Shown here one piece after another: positions 9,401 to 17,129 of a stretch of 64,000 nt of DNA. Each line of letters starts with the position of its first letter. Within the stretch, counting starts at the first letter, position 1. The position numbers and the translations under genes are program-made. Below the pieces are notes generated by a model. That model saw nothing but the letters and a program-made list of their open reading frames with translations, did not search any database and was not told the origin of the DNA. The DNA comes from an uncultured Novosphingobium sp. (lineage in GTDB: Bacteria > Pseudomonadota > Alphaproteobacteria > Sphingomonadales > Sphingomonadaceae), in assembly GCA_946886075.1 (NCBI GenBank), contig CAMPHR010000001.1, forward strand, positions 163,474 through 227,473, given 5' to 3'.

Positions 9401-9654
9401 GTCGATTGGCTCGACATGTAGAGCATGTCGTCAACGCCGTTGATCTCCTGCTCCAGGGGCGCGGCCACCGTGTCGGCGATCGTTTCGGACGAAGCGCCCG
9501 GGTAGTTGGCGCTGACCGTGACCGTCGGGGGTACGACGTCAGGATATTGTGCGACGGGCAGGCCAAAAAAGCCGAGCGCGCCGACGATGGTGATGATCAC
9601 CGCGATGACGCCAGCGAAGATCGGCCGTTGGATGAAGACGTGGCTGAGACGCAT
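6472..9654 (-). CDS. RND multidrug efflux pump, inner-membrane subunit (HAE1/AcrB-MexB type)
   Basis: A 1060-residue proton-driven drug transporter of the AcrB class, with 12 expected membrane segments and two large periplasmic loops. It begins MRLSHVFIQRPIFAGVIAV, the standard HAE1 start. The proton-relay Asp pair lies in TM4 (GIVVDDAIVVVENV). The ATG at 9654 is used because it follows GGAAGAG and gives the family N-terminus; 17 more upstream codons (to 9705) are open but do not fit. The adaptor gene is upstream with an 81-base gap. Expression is probably controlled by the divergent TetR at 11096. Confidence 0.96.
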   Translation of the reverse strand: MRLSHVFIQRPIFAGVIAVIITIVGALGFFGLPVAQYPDVVPPTVTVSANYPGASSETIADTVAAPLEQEINGVDDMLYMSSQSTGDGRLTITVTFKQGTDLDEAQVLVQNRVSLAEPRLPEDVRRQGVVTRKTTPDFLLVANLISPGNKVDRAYLSNYALTQMKDRLARIDGVGEVRIFGARDYAMRVWIDPGRAAARNLTAGEIVEALRSQNVQVAAGAIGKPPESSAPAYEVNLETQGRFTAPEQFANIVIKSDGEGRLTRLSDVARVELGAEDYGINTYLSGQPSVGIGIFQRPGSNALDSADAVLAELKTMSAKFPAGMEYRVIYNPTDFIRESVSAVQHTLLEAVVLVVIVILVFLQSWRAAIIPVLAIPVSLVGTFAVLAGLGYSLNNLSLFGLVLAIGIVVDDAIVVVENVERNLEHGMTPREASHRSMDEVSTALVAIVLVLCAVFIPTMFLTGLTGEFYRQFAVTISAATIISLILSLTLSPALAALLLRPKEAHEPEGRWKRMAYRGGKRFNAAFDRLSHWYASVTRAMLGRLKLVLLIYVGLVGLTALVFMSTPAGFVPAQDQGYAVTAVFTPSGTSLAQTDKVLRETAAKMGKIPGVKGTVMLTGYHAPSGTVAPNAAAAFLVFDSFEERGKHGWNQQFIMGEARKIAAQVNEGRAFVIPPPLIRGISTGGGFKMMIQDRSGRGYAELNKIIGGLLAEANKDPNLFFVHTKFEASAPRIFADVDRAKADMIGVSPARVFEAMQVYLGSAYVNDFNLLGRTYRVIAQADLPFRDDAGDIALLKTRSASGEMVPVGAVATLHDKTGPYRAVRYNLYPAIDVEGDVAPGHSSGQAMAAMERLAAKLPTGVTTEWTEVAYLQKVAGNAAILVFAAATLFVFLVLAAQFESLMLPLAIILIVPMTLLAAMIGVNLRGMDNNILTQIGLVVLIGLAAKNAILIVEFAKQAEEEGMGPVDAVVRAAQNRLRPILMTSFAFILGVVPLVIASGPGAELRQALGTAVFSGMLGVTFFGLVFTPAFYVVTRALSERMRRWRERRAPRHATPALGAAE

Positions 9655-9735
9655 GATCTCTTCCTTATTCCCTTTCCCGGACATGGGATGCCGTGGCGCC
9701 GTCAAGGCGCTGCGGCTCCCCTGCCGGACCTATGT

Positions 9736-10983
9736 TCAGTCGGCGAGCGTCGCCTGCGAAGCGACCGGGGTCGAAACCGGTTCGCTGGTCGATGATGCTG
9801 CTGCTTCGATGCGCCCCGCGACGGGTTTGACCTTCGCGCCGGGCTGGATGAATTGCGTGCCCTGGATGACCACCTTGTCCGACGGCGACAGGCCGGAGCG
9901 GATGACCCGCAGGCCATTGGCGAGCGCGCCGATCTGGACCGGCTTGGCCGTCGTGCTGCCATCCTGATTGACGACATAGACCAGCTTGCGCGCCTGATCG
10001 GTGGTGACCGCCCCGTCCGGAACGAGCAGCGCGCGGTGCGGCGCTCCTGAACCCAGGCGCATATTGCCGAACATGCCGGGCACCAGGAAGGAACCGGGGT
10101 TGGCGACGACCGCCCTGCCCCGGATGGTGCCCGACCCGCGATCGATCGCGTTGTCGGTGAAGTCCACCCTGCCCTTCCAATTATAGCCGGTCTCATCCTG
10201 AAGCCGGATTTCCACCTGCTGGCTCGCATCCTGCTGGCGGCGGTGCTTCAAGTAGAGCGCTTCGGAACCGTTGAAAGAGAAGTAGATGGGGTCGAGCGCG
10301 TTGATGGTCGTCAGCACCGTCGCGCCCGCTGCCGTATCACCCGCTACCAGGTTGCCGACATCCACTTGTCGATCGGAAATGCGGCCGGTGATCGGCGCGC
10401 GAATATAGGCGAACTCGACATTCAGGCGGCGCGCGCGAACACCGGCCTGGGCAGCGGCAAGCTGCGCCTCTGCCGATCTGACGCGGGCGCGCAGCGAATC
10501 GACCTCCTCCGCGCTCACAGCTTCGTCAGCGATCAGGCGTGAGGCACGGCCCAACTCTGCCCGGGCAAGCCCCAAGGCCGTCGACGCGCTCGCCACCTGT
10601 GCCTGCGCTTCCTGCAATGCGGCGGTGAAGGGCCGCGGATCGATGGTGAAGAGCAGCTGGCCCTTCTTCACTACATCGCCGTCGCGAAAGTGAATGCCGA
10701 CCAGCTGGCCGGAGACGCGGGGCCGCACCTCAACCGCCTTGCTCGCCTCGAACCGGCCGACATAATCGTCCCAATCCACCACCATGCGGGACAGCGGCGT
10801 TGCCACGGTCACCACTGCGGGCGGCGGCGCGGCGGGCGCAGGCGCACCGTTCCACCAGCTCATCCCCGCCCAGATGGCAAGGACGCCCGCCGCCGGAAGT
10901 AGGAGGTAGGCAGGCTTCCAACGCCGAGGCGCAGGCGCGTCCTGTTCGATCTCCGAGTCGGCTTTGACCTTGGAAAGATACAT
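9736..10983 (-). CDS. RND efflux periplasmic adaptor (membrane fusion protein)
   Basis: A 415-residue MFP of the AcrA/MexA/CzcB class. One N-terminal membrane anchor (residues ~25-45, PAYLLLPAAGVLAIWAGM) is followed by the barrel-sandwich/lipoyl half motif (VRPRVSGQLVGIHFRDGDVVKKGQLLFTID), a coiled-coil hairpin rich in Ala/Glu/Arg, the second lipoyl half, and beta-barrel/membrane-proximal domains. No Cys lipobox, so it is anchored by a membrane helix rather than lipid. The ATG at 10983 is chosen over a GTG four codons earlier because TGGGGCAG lies just before it. First gene of the efflux operon. Confidence 0.94.
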   Translation of the reverse strand: MYLSKVKADSEIEQDAPAPRRWKPAYLLLPAAGVLAIWAGMSWWNGAPAPAAPPPAVVTVATPLSRMVVDWDDYVGRFEASKAVEVRPRVSGQLVGIHFRDGDVVKKGQLLFTIDPRPFTAALQEAQAQVASASTALGLARAELGRASRLIADEAVSAEEVDSLRARVRSAEAQLAAAQAGVRARRLNVEFAYIRAPITGRISDRQVDVGNLVAGDTAAGATVLTTINALDPIYFSFNGSEALYLKHRRQQDASQQVEIRLQDETGYNWKGRVDFTDNAIDRGSGTIRGRAVVANPGSFLVPGMFGNMRLGSGAPHRALLVPDGAVTTDQARKLVYVVNQDGSTTAKPVQIGALANGLRVIRSGLSPSDKVVIQGTQFIQPGAKVKPVAGRIEAAASSTSEPVSTPVASQATLAD

Positions 10984-11010
10984 CGTCTGCCCCACAGTTA
11001 TTTGACGGTT

Positions 11011-11060
11011 ATGTTACTGACCGGTACGTCTCTTGCGGGCTACGTACCGATCTGTTACAT
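11011..11060. promoter_or_regulatory. Large inverted repeat between the efflux operon and its tetR
   Basis: Two 19-base arms, 11011-11029 and 11042-11060, match as inverted repeats at 16 of 19 positions with a 12-base spacer. The core is GACCGGTACGT ... ACGTACCGATC. It lies midway between the divergent starts (10983 and 11096), the expected place for a TetR operator that represses both efflux genes and regulator. Confidence 0.75.
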
Positions 11061-11095
11061 CATCGTCAAGCGGTGAGGATGCGGAATTTTTGAAT

Positions 11096-11722
11096 ATGGG
11101 CCTTATAGATGGTTTCGACTGCGGCTGCGCGGAAGGAACGCCAAAGAAAACAGCGGCTTCGAAGATTTTCGAGACGGCCAAGGACCTCTTCTACAAGCGC
11201 GGAATCAGGGCCGTCGGGGTCGACGAGATCGTCTGCGAAGCGGGCGTCACGAAACCCAGCCTGTATCGTGCGTACAAGTCCAAGGACGAACTGGTCGCCG
11301 CCTGCCTGCGCGAAGATATGGAGGCTGGGCGAGCCAGCATCTACGCGGCGCTCGACGAGGCGGGGCCAGACCCCCGCGACCGGCTGGACGCCGTTATCAG
11401 GCGCAAGGCGGAAAAGATGCGCATGGCCGACTTTCGCGGATGCCTGATCAGCAATGTCGCTGTCGAATTGCCCGAGCCGGGTCATCCGGGACGCTTGATC
11501 GTCGAAAGCTGCAAGTCTGAGTTTCGCGCGCTGTTCTGCGACCTTAGCCGCGATCTGGGCGTGGCCGAGCCGGAGAAGCTGGCAGACGGGCTGATCTTGG
11601 TCATCGAAGGCGCGATGGCGACCCATCATGTGTTCGGCAGCCAGGGGCCCGCACAGGCGCTGGAAGATACCTGTGCGGCGCTGATCGACTTCCATATGGA
11701 GCATGCGCGGGCTGGGGTCTGA
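11096..11722 (+). CDS. TetR/AcrR-family regulator, probable repressor of the efflux operon
   Basis: A 208-residue TetR protein. The N-terminal helix-turn-helix spans residues ~15-65 (ASKIFETAKDLFYKRG, then VDEIVCEAGVTKPSLYRAY-KSKDEL). The C-terminal two thirds is the variable ligand and dimer domain. The ATG at 11096 is preferred: 21 further upstream codons are open back to 11033, but they would overlap the operator palindrome and carry no family similarity. It is divergent from the RND operon, the normal arrangement for a local efflux repressor. Confidence 0.9.
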   Translation: MGLIDGFDCGCAEGTPKKTAASKIFETAKDLFYKRGIRAVGVDEIVCEAGVTKPSLYRAYKSKDELVAACLREDMEAGRASIYAALDEAGPDPRDRLDAVIRRKAEKMRMADFRGCLISNVAVELPEPGHPGRLIVESCKSEFRALFCDLSRDLGVAEPEKLADGLILVIEGAMATHHVFGSQGPAQALEDTCAALIDFHMEHARAGV

Positions 11723-11791
11723 CACGGTAATCCCGCGCCACGCTTCGCAATGCACACAAGAAATCCGCGCCACTCCGAACCACCCCCACCA

Positions 11792-11885
11792 CCGTTCGCC
11801 CTGAGCCTGTCGAGCCGAAGGCCGGCGAAGCCAACGGCTTTCCTTCTTAGTAAGAGAAGGGCTTCGACAAGCTCAGCCCGAACGG
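11792..11885. repeat. Dispersed palindromic intergenic element (CGTTCG...CTGAGC...GTCGA type)
   Basis: The left arm 11792-11816 and right arm 11861-11885 are imperfect inverted repeats (core CTGAGCCTGTCGA versus TCGACAAGCTCAG, flanked by CCGTTCG and CGAACGG). I recognise this as a palindrome common between genes in sphingomonad genomes. It fills much of the 283-base gap between the tetR and hydrolase genes; I see nothing else there. Confidence 0.7.
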
Positions 11886-12005
11886 GGTTTGGGAGTTCAG
11901 GGGCCCGGGGGATCCGGAGTTCCGATCAGACACACCTCGCTCCAAGCAAGGATCGATTCCCCGGCACCAAGGTTGAGCCTGAAAACCGCACGGGAGACGA
12001 TCCGA

Positions 12006-12743
12006 ATGAACTCCACCACTCCAGGCCAGCGCCATGTCTATCGCGATGGCGATGTCGAATTGATCGGCGAGATTTATCGTCCTTCGGGCCAGGCAAATGG
12101 CAGGGGGATGCTGGTCGTCCATGAAGCGGACGGGATCGGCGGCAATGTCCGCCGTCACTGCGCGATGCTGGCGGCGGATGGCTATGTCGTACTGGCGGCG
12201 GACATGCATGGCGGAGGCCGGGTGCTGCAGGGCGAGGAGATGTTTGCAGCGCTGGATCGGTTCAAGGATAACCCTTCCCTCATCCGCCAGCGGGTTCGGG
12301 CGGGATTTGACGAACTGCTGGCCGTTTCGGGCCTGGATGCGGCACGCTGCGCGGCGATCGGCTTTTGCTTTGGCGGCTTCACCGTGTTGGAGCTTGCGCG
12401 GTCAGGCGCGCCGGTCGCGGCGGTAGGCAGCTTCCATGGCCTCCTCACCACGAAGGAACCAGCGCAGCCCGACCGGACGATGGCGCGCATCGCGGTATTC
12501 ACCGGTGATCGCGATCCGCTGGTACCGCCGGAAGATGTCGCCGCGTTCGAAGCCGAAATGCGGCAGGCGCAGGCCGATTGGCAGCTGACCAACTACGGCC
12601 CGGCCTTCCACAGCTTCACCAATGAAGATGTCGGCTCGCTGGGCGACCCGCGCATGCGCTATGACCGCGCTGCGCATAGCTTGTCGTGGAAGGCGCTGAA
12701 GGACTTTCTGGACATCAGCCTTGCGCCTTCCCCGCCGGAATAA
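12006..12743 (+). CDS. Dienelactone hydrolase family protein
   Basis: A 245-residue alpha/beta hydrolase. DLH features: VVHEADGIGG with Glu40, the nucleophile elbow GFCFGG with Cys121, GDRDPLVP with Asp170, and FHSFTN with His202, giving the Cys-Asp-His triad of the family. The founding enzyme hydrolyses dienelactone in chlorocatechol degradation, but most homologues of this type have unknown substrates. ATG at 12006 follows GGGAGA; an open extension to 11889 runs into the palindromic repeat and is rejected. It is a single gene with the convergent small gene 12 bases downstream. Confidence 0.85.
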   Translation: MNSTTPGQRHVYRDGDVELIGEIYRPSGQANGRGMLVVHEADGIGGNVRRHCAMLAADGYVVLAADMHGGGRVLQGEEMFAALDRFKDNPSLIRQRVRAGFDELLAVSGLDAARCAAIGFCFGGFTVLELARSGAPVAAVGSFHGLLTTKEPAQPDRTMARIAVFTGDRDPLVPPEDVAAFEAEMRQAQADWQLTNYGPAFHSFTNEDVGSLGDPRMRYDRAAHSLSWKALKDFLDISLAPSPPE

Positions 12744-12755
12744 GGGCGGTCGCGG

Positions 12756-12956
12756 TTACTGGTAGCCGCCTTCTTCCTCACGATGTTGGGCGGCGTCCTC
12801 TTGCGCCTCGGTCTGCTTGTCCTTGCCCTTCGACGCCGACTGCGATCCGCGCGCGTCATTGCCGCCGCCGCGCCCCGTTCCAGTGCTCCCGCTCGCGCCG
12901 TCGCCGCCCTTCTTCGTGATCGCCCCCGGATTACCGCCTGCACCTTTTTGAGCCAT
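12756..12956 (-). CDS. Small Gly/Ser/Lys-rich hydrophilic protein (KGG stress-protein-like)
   Basis: A 66-residue, highly charged protein without hydrophobic segments. It contains one KKGGDG-type motif like those repeated in GsiB/KGG stress proteins, and a C-terminus rich in Gln, Glu and Asp. AAGGAGG seven bases before the ATG at 12956 is a very strong ribosome site, so I accept the gene despite its size. A GGAAC at 13026-13022 (minus strand) with a poor -10 (GCTTC) 16 bases on could be a weak EcfG-type promoter. Likely intrinsically disordered; function unknown. Confidence 0.6.
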   Translation of the reverse strand: MAQKGAGGNPGAITKKGGDGASGSTGTGRGGGNDARGSQSASKGKDKQTEAQEDAAQHREEEGGYQ

Positions 12957-13185
12957 GAGAACCTCCTTGCCCGGCGCCATGATGCGCCATGTCGGAAGGT
13001 GAAGCCTTTTGCTGAGGCCCGGTTCCAGAGATCGGAACGGCCGCCATCGCAGGTTAGCAAATGGTGCTGACGCTGCGGGATAAGCCCGCCGATCCATCCT
13101 TTACCGCAACCGAACAGTTGAGTACCACTCTTCACCAAGAGGCAGGAGCGGACAGCATCGATGCCCGGCAGGAGAGTTGTGGCCA

Positions 13186-14799
13186 GTGGCAGGTAAGCAT
13201 TTTGACATCATCATCGTCGGCGCGGGTTCGGCAGGCTGCGTACTGGCCAATCGCCTGACCGACGGCACGGGGTTGAACGTCCTGCTGGTAGAGGCGGGGC
13301 CTGCCGATAGCAGCCCACTGATCCACATGCCCGGCTTCTTCGCCGCCATGTACCGGCCGGGAAAGTTCGCATGGGTCTATCCCACAGCGCCGCAGGTCCA
13401 TGTCGATGGCCGCGTCATGCGCGACGTCCGGGGCAAGGTCCTGGGCGGGTCAAGCTCCACCAACGGCATGCTCTATTGTCGCGGGGCGGCGCAGGATTAT
13501 GACGGCTGGGCAGCGATGGGGAACGACGGGTGGAGCTATCGCGAGGTCCTGCCCTATTTCAAGCGTGCGGAAGATCATGCCTGTGGCGAGGACGCCTATC
13601 ATGGCGTGGGAGGGCCGCTGCACGTCTTGCGCTCGCCTGTGAACAACCCGCTGACCCGGGCCTTCATCGAGGCGGCGGTCGAGGCGGGCCACCCCTATAA
13701 TGAAGACATAAATGGCGCGCGCCGCGAAGGGTTCGGGCCGGCCGAATCCACCGTCTGGCGGGGGCGGCGCTGGAGCACGGCGTCCGCCTATCTGCGTCCG
13801 GCGCGGCGTCGGCCGAACCTCACCGTGATGACCGGGGCGCACGTCACCCGCATCTTGCTCGACAAGGGGAAGGCGACCGGCATCGAACTGCGGCAGGGGA
13901 AGAACCGGCATGTCTTTTCCGCCGGAGAGGTGGTGCTATCGGCCGGGGCGTTCCAGTCTCCGCACCTGCTTCTGCTCTCCGGCATCGGCGATGGGGATCA
14001 ACTGGCTTCTCACGGCATTGCGGTTCATGCGGAGCTGAAAGGCGTGGGTCGCAATCTCCACGATCATGCCAGCATCACCGCCCATGCAACCTGCACCGCC
14101 CCATTGTCGCAGGCCAAGCTGCTGAGCCCCGTTCATGCGGGAAAGGAGCTGCTGCGCGGGGTCTTTGGCCGACGGGGCTTCATGGCGGAATGTTCGATCG
14201 AGGCTGTGGGCATGATCCGATCGGTGCCCGACCAAGCGGTGCCAGACATCAAATATCAGTTCGTGCCGATCCGGCTGGATCATATGACCGGCGACCCCAT
14301 GCCCGAGCATGGCATGATCAACCGCATGGAGCTGACCGTGCCTGAAAGCCGGGGCGCGTTGCGCCTCGCCTCGGCAGACCCATCAGCCTTGCCGATCCTG
14401 GACGCCAATTATCTGGGGGAGGAAGGGGACAGGAAGCGCCTGCGAGCGGCCTTGCGCACGGCGATCGACATTTATCGCCAACCCGCCTTCCAGCAATATG
14501 GCGTGAAGCCCGACATGCCCGTCCGCGACATGGACGATGACGCGGCGCTGGACGCCTATATCCGCGCGACCCTTACCAACGATCATCACGCCGCCGGGAC
14601 GTGCAAAATGGGCCAAGGTAACGAGGCGGTGGTCGGCGCCGATCTGCGGGTGCATGGGATCGATCGGTTGCGCGTAGTGGATGCCTCCATCATGCCGCAG
14701 GTGGTGTCCGGCAACACCAATGCGCCGACGATCATGATTGCGGAGAAGGCATCAGACATGATCCTGGGCCGGGCGCCACTGCCCTCCGCGATGCTCTAA
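13186..14799 (+). CDS. GMC-family FAD-dependent alcohol dehydrogenase/oxidase
   Basis: A 537-residue glucose-methanol-choline oxidoreductase. Rossmann FAD site GAGSAG at residues 12-17, GMC signature 1 around residues 85-110 ([16 protein letters not shown]), signature 2 around 255-270 ([17 protein letters not shown]), and the catalytic His region [12 protein letters not shown] near 465. Such enzymes oxidise primary alcohols, choline or alkanols, often in sphingomonads acting on alkyl or polyether alcohols. The GTG at 13186 is chosen because GGAGAG ends 9 bases earlier; a TTG at 13177 is too close to it. No signal peptide. It stands alone, convergent with the MgtC-like gene. Confidence 0.92.
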   Translation: MAGKHFDIIIVGAGSAGCVLANRLTDGTGLNVLLVEAGPADSSPLIHMPGFFAAMYRPGKFAWVYPTAPQVHVDGRVMRDVRGKVLGGSSSTNGMLYCRGAAQDYDGWAAMGNDGWSYREVLPYFKRAEDHACGEDAYHGVGGPLHVLRSPVNNPLTRAFIEAAVEAGHPYNEDINGARREGFGPAESTVWRGRRWSTASAYLRPARRRPNLTVMTGAHVTRILLDKGKATGIELRQGKNRHVFSAGEVVLSAGAFQSPHLLLLSGIGDGDQLASHGIAVHAELKGVGRNLHDHASITAHATCTAPLSQAKLLSPVHAGKELLRGVFGRRGFMAECSIEAVGMIRSVPDQAVPDIKYQFVPIRLDHMTGDPMPEHGMINRMELTVPESRGALRLASADPSALPILDANYLGEEGDRKRLRAALRTAIDIYRQPAFQQYGVKPDMPVRDMDDDAALDAYIRATLTNDHHAAGTCKMGQGNEAVVGADLRVHGIDRLRVVDASIMPQVVSGNTNAPTIMIAEKASDMILGRAPLPSAML

Positions 14800-14817
14800 A
14801 CTTTCATAACCGCCCGA

Positions 14818-15504
14818 TTATGTATCATGCGGGACATAGTCGAAGCCGGTGACATCAGCATCCCGCTGCAGCGTCAGAGTGAGCATCTCCATCCTCTCCT
14901 GACTGTCATCCGTGACCGTCGTGCTGAATTCCAGATAGTCGTCCTTCATCTGCTGGCGGATCGATGCGGGGCGCAGATGAGCGTCCGTCAGTAGGGTGCG
15001 GAAAGCTGTCTGCGACACCAGCGCAGCGCGGCTATATCGTACCTTGATCAGCGCATGCCGCCGTTGCGGCAGGAAGCGGTCGGATATGTTCACCGCGGTC
15101 AGAACAAGCAAGGTCGCCACCGTTCCCCCGATCGCCAGGCTGTAGAAGCCCACCCCGAACAATATGCCAAGCGATGATGTCGACCAGAGCGAGGCGGCGG
15201 TGGTGAGGCCCCGGACATTGAACCCTTCGCGAAATATCACGCCGCCGCACAGAAAGCCGATGCCTGTCAGCACGCCGTGCGCCATACGGACGGGGTCGAT
15301 CCTGATGATGTCGTCCGGCGTATCGCTGAGCCAGCGGACCTGATGCACCGCCGCAAGCATCAGCAGAGCGCAGGACAGGCTGACCAGGATGTGCGTGCGA
15401 AAACCGGCCGGGCTGGAACGATATTCCCGCTCAGCGCCGACGATGCCCCCGGCGAGGATCGAGCCAAGGATCGGCAGCGCAAGATCGAGGTCGAACAGGT
15501 TCAT
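14818..15504 (-). CDS. MgtC/SapB-family membrane protein
   Basis: A 228-residue protein with four to five membrane segments in the first ~145 residues and a soluble C-terminal domain (~150-228). The N-terminal domain has the MgtC signature: GAEREYRSSPAGFRTHILVSLSCALLML, then GIGFLCGGVIFREG and GLTTAASLWSTSSLGI. MgtC proteins affect Mg2+ or phosphate stress and the F-type ATPase; several act as regulators rather than transporters. It is followed after 18 bases by the convergent GMC gene. No specific RNA leader for Mg control is obvious in the 93-base upstream gap. Confidence 0.88.
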   Translation of the reverse strand: MNLFDLDLALPILGSILAGGIVGAEREYRSSPAGFRTHILVSLSCALLMLAAVHQVRWLSDTPDDIIRIDPVRMAHGVLTGIGFLCGGVIFREGFNVRGLTTAASLWSTSSLGILFGVGFYSLAIGGTVATLLVLTAVNISDRFLPQRRHALIKVRYSRAALVSQTAFRTLLTDAHLRPASIRQQMKDDYLEFSTTVTDDSQERMEMLTLTLQRDADVTGFDYVPHDT

Positions 15505-15597
15505 CTTATGCGTTCAGGGTGAAACGGCGGCGGGGTGAAACAGCGGCGCGTGGCAGCGGCGCGCCTCGACAGATGGCCGCCGGCCGCTGCTATCGGA

Positions 15598-16206
15598 TCA
15601 TTTATCGGTTGTTGCCTCCAGCTCGCGGGCCATCTTCAAATGACCTTCGACCACGGGTGCGATCTCGCCCGCCACCGCCTTGAGCTCCGCGTGGGTGCCG
15701 CCCGATGCATAGGATCGCATCAGCGCCAGCGCGTCCTCATGAGCGTCCACCTGGCCATCGACATATTCCTCATCGAATGCGGCGCCCTTCTTCTGCCGCA
15801 GCTCGTCCAGATCCTCCTTCTGGTCGGCGGTCAGGGCCGGGTCAGGCATCACAGCCGGGCGGGACTTGCCCGCAGCGGCCTTGATCTTCGCCGTGGAGTC
15901 CGTGTGCGCCTTGATCATCTGCTGGGCAAAGGCCTTGACCTCCGGTGATGCGGCGTTCGTCGCAGCCAGCTTTGCAGCGGCAATCTCAAAGGCGTCGCTC
16001 TTGGCGGCCAGGTTGACGAAATCCTGCGCGTTCGGCGCGGGCTTCAGCGAGCTCAGCGCGTTTTCCGTCGCGTTCTCGATGCGATCGCCCGCACGTTCGG
16101 CGCTGTTGGAGGCGGAATCCAGCGCATCGGCCGTCCGTTGTTCGCTCGCCTGGTTACAAGCCGCGAGCGTCAGCCCCGCGCCAAGGATCATCAATGTGAC
16201 ACGCAT
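15598..16206 (-). CDS. DUF4142 lipoprotein, stress-type
   Basis: A 202-residue lipoprotein: signal peptide with lipobox TLAAC (Cys17), a low-complexity Ala/Ser/Glu linker to residue ~58, then a four-helix DUF4142 domain (QDFVNLAAKSDAFEIAAAKL, VKAFAQQMIKAHTDSTAKIK, and a DAHEDALALMRSYA segment) carrying conserved His residues of a ferritin-like bundle. The family is common in proteobacteria and often general-stress induced; its function is unknown. GGGAGA precedes the ATG. The EcfG-type promoter 28 bases upstream supports stress control. Confidence 0.85.
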   Translation of the reverse strand: MRVTLMILGAGLTLAACNQASEQRTADALDSASNSAERAGDRIENATENALSSLKPAPNAQDFVNLAAKSDAFEIAAAKLAATNAASPEVKAFAQQMIKAHTDSTAKIKAAAGKSRPAVMPDPALTADQKEDLDELRQKKGAAFDEEYVDGQVDAHEDALALMRSYASGGTHAELKAVAGEIAPVVEGHLKMARELEATTDK

Positions 16207-16233
16207 CTTCGTCTCCCTGTTTTCAATCTCGCA

Positions 16234-16258
16234 AACGCTCCTTTGCTGAAGCCGTTCC
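16234..16258 (-). promoter_or_regulatory. EcfG-type general-stress promoter for the DUF4142 gene
   Basis: Reading the minus strand: GGAAC (16258-16254), 16 bases, CGTT (16237-16234). This equals the alphaproteobacterial EcfG (SigT) consensus GGAAC-N16/17-CGTT. The -10 lies 28 bases before the start codon at 16206. Confidence 0.7.
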
Positions 16259-16319
16259 CTGGGCCGCTCGCCCTGGGAAGCAGGAATGCGCCGGATCGAC
16301 GCCCGGTCCTTCCATCGCT

Positions 16320-17027
16320 ATGGGTCCAGCGATGAGCCGCGAAAATCTTGAATGTTCCTCTGCGGAGGCGGACGCGTCGTCGCCCGTGCCCCGCGCCGTC
16401 GGACGGCCACGCCGCCTGACCCTGGCGCAAATCCTCGATGCGGCGATAGACATGGGCCTCGATGGCCTCAGGATCGCGGCGCTCGCCGATCGGCTGGGCG
16501 TCCGCCCGGCGGTGCTGTACACTTATGTCACCGGCCGCAAGGAGTTGGTCCGGCTGGCGGCGCAGCGCGCTTCGGGCGCCGCCGCCTTCCCGGAGGATAA
16601 TGGTCAGCCGTGGCAGGAATATGCCACCCAATATGCCGAAGCGCTGCACAAGCTGGTCGAGGAAGGGCAGCTTGTTTCCACGCTGGTCAGCGGCAATCTG
16701 GGCCCAGCGGTGGAGATCGACAGTTCGGAACAATGGCTGCAGGCCATGCTGGCGCGCGGCTTCGACCTGCCGGATGCGCTGGACCTGCTGCGCTCGATCG
16801 ACCTTGTCGTGTTGGGCGGCGCGTTCCTGTCATCCTATGCCCGCGCCGTGGCGGGCGGCGAGGCGGAATATCGCGACGCCGTGCGCGCGTCGATCCGGCA
16901 GCGTTCTGCCGAAGATGTGCCGGTCATCGCGGCGCATCCCGACCGCTATGCCGACACAGCCCTTCCCCAATGGCGCACCACGCTGGCGCTGGTTCTCGCC
17001 GGAGTGGCCACCTGTCGCGGCGAATAG
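16320..17027 (+). CDS. TetR-family regulator
   Basis: A 235-residue TetR protein. After a variable N-terminal tail comes GRPRRLTLAQILDAAIDMG and the helix-turn-helix (LRIAALADRLGVRPAVLYTYVTGRKELVRLA, residues ~52-85). The C-terminal domain resembles the TetR_C class of TetR itself. No strong ribosome site is visible; ATGs at 16320 and 16332 are both possible. The palindrome 39 bases downstream of its stop and the oxygenase-like gene behind it suggest that it controls that gene. Confidence 0.85.
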   Translation: MGPAMSRENLECSSAEADASSPVPRAVGRPRRLTLAQILDAAIDMGLDGLRIAALADRLGVRPAVLYTYVTGRKELVRLAAQRASGAAAFPEDNGQPWQEYATQYAEALHKLVEEGQLVSTLVSGNLGPAVEIDSSEQWLQAMLARGFDLPDALDLLRSIDLVVLGGAFLSSYARAVAGGEAEYRDAVRASIRQRSAEDVPVIAAHPDRYADTALPQWRTTLALVLAGVATCRGE

Positions 17028-17065
17028 TCGAATATATTTTCGGAAATTATTGCGAGCTGGACGGA

Positions 17066-17082
17066 GATGGGATATTCCCATC
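17066..17082. promoter_or_regulatory. Palindromic operator candidate before the oxygenase-like gene
   Basis: GATGGGA-TAT-TCCCATC, a perfect 7-bp inverted repeat. It lies in the 102-base gap between the TetR gene and the ATG at 17130. A nearby AT-rich stretch (17029-17052) could hold the promoter. Confidence 0.5.
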
Positions 17083-17129
17083 TTCGAGCCCGCCGTCACG
17101 CGTGGGGAATTTCATGCTGGAGAGAGCAT

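Noticed and set aside
11723..12005. Possible small gene in the gap after the efflux tetR
   Set aside because: The short frames there cross the palindromic repeat and lack ribosome sites.
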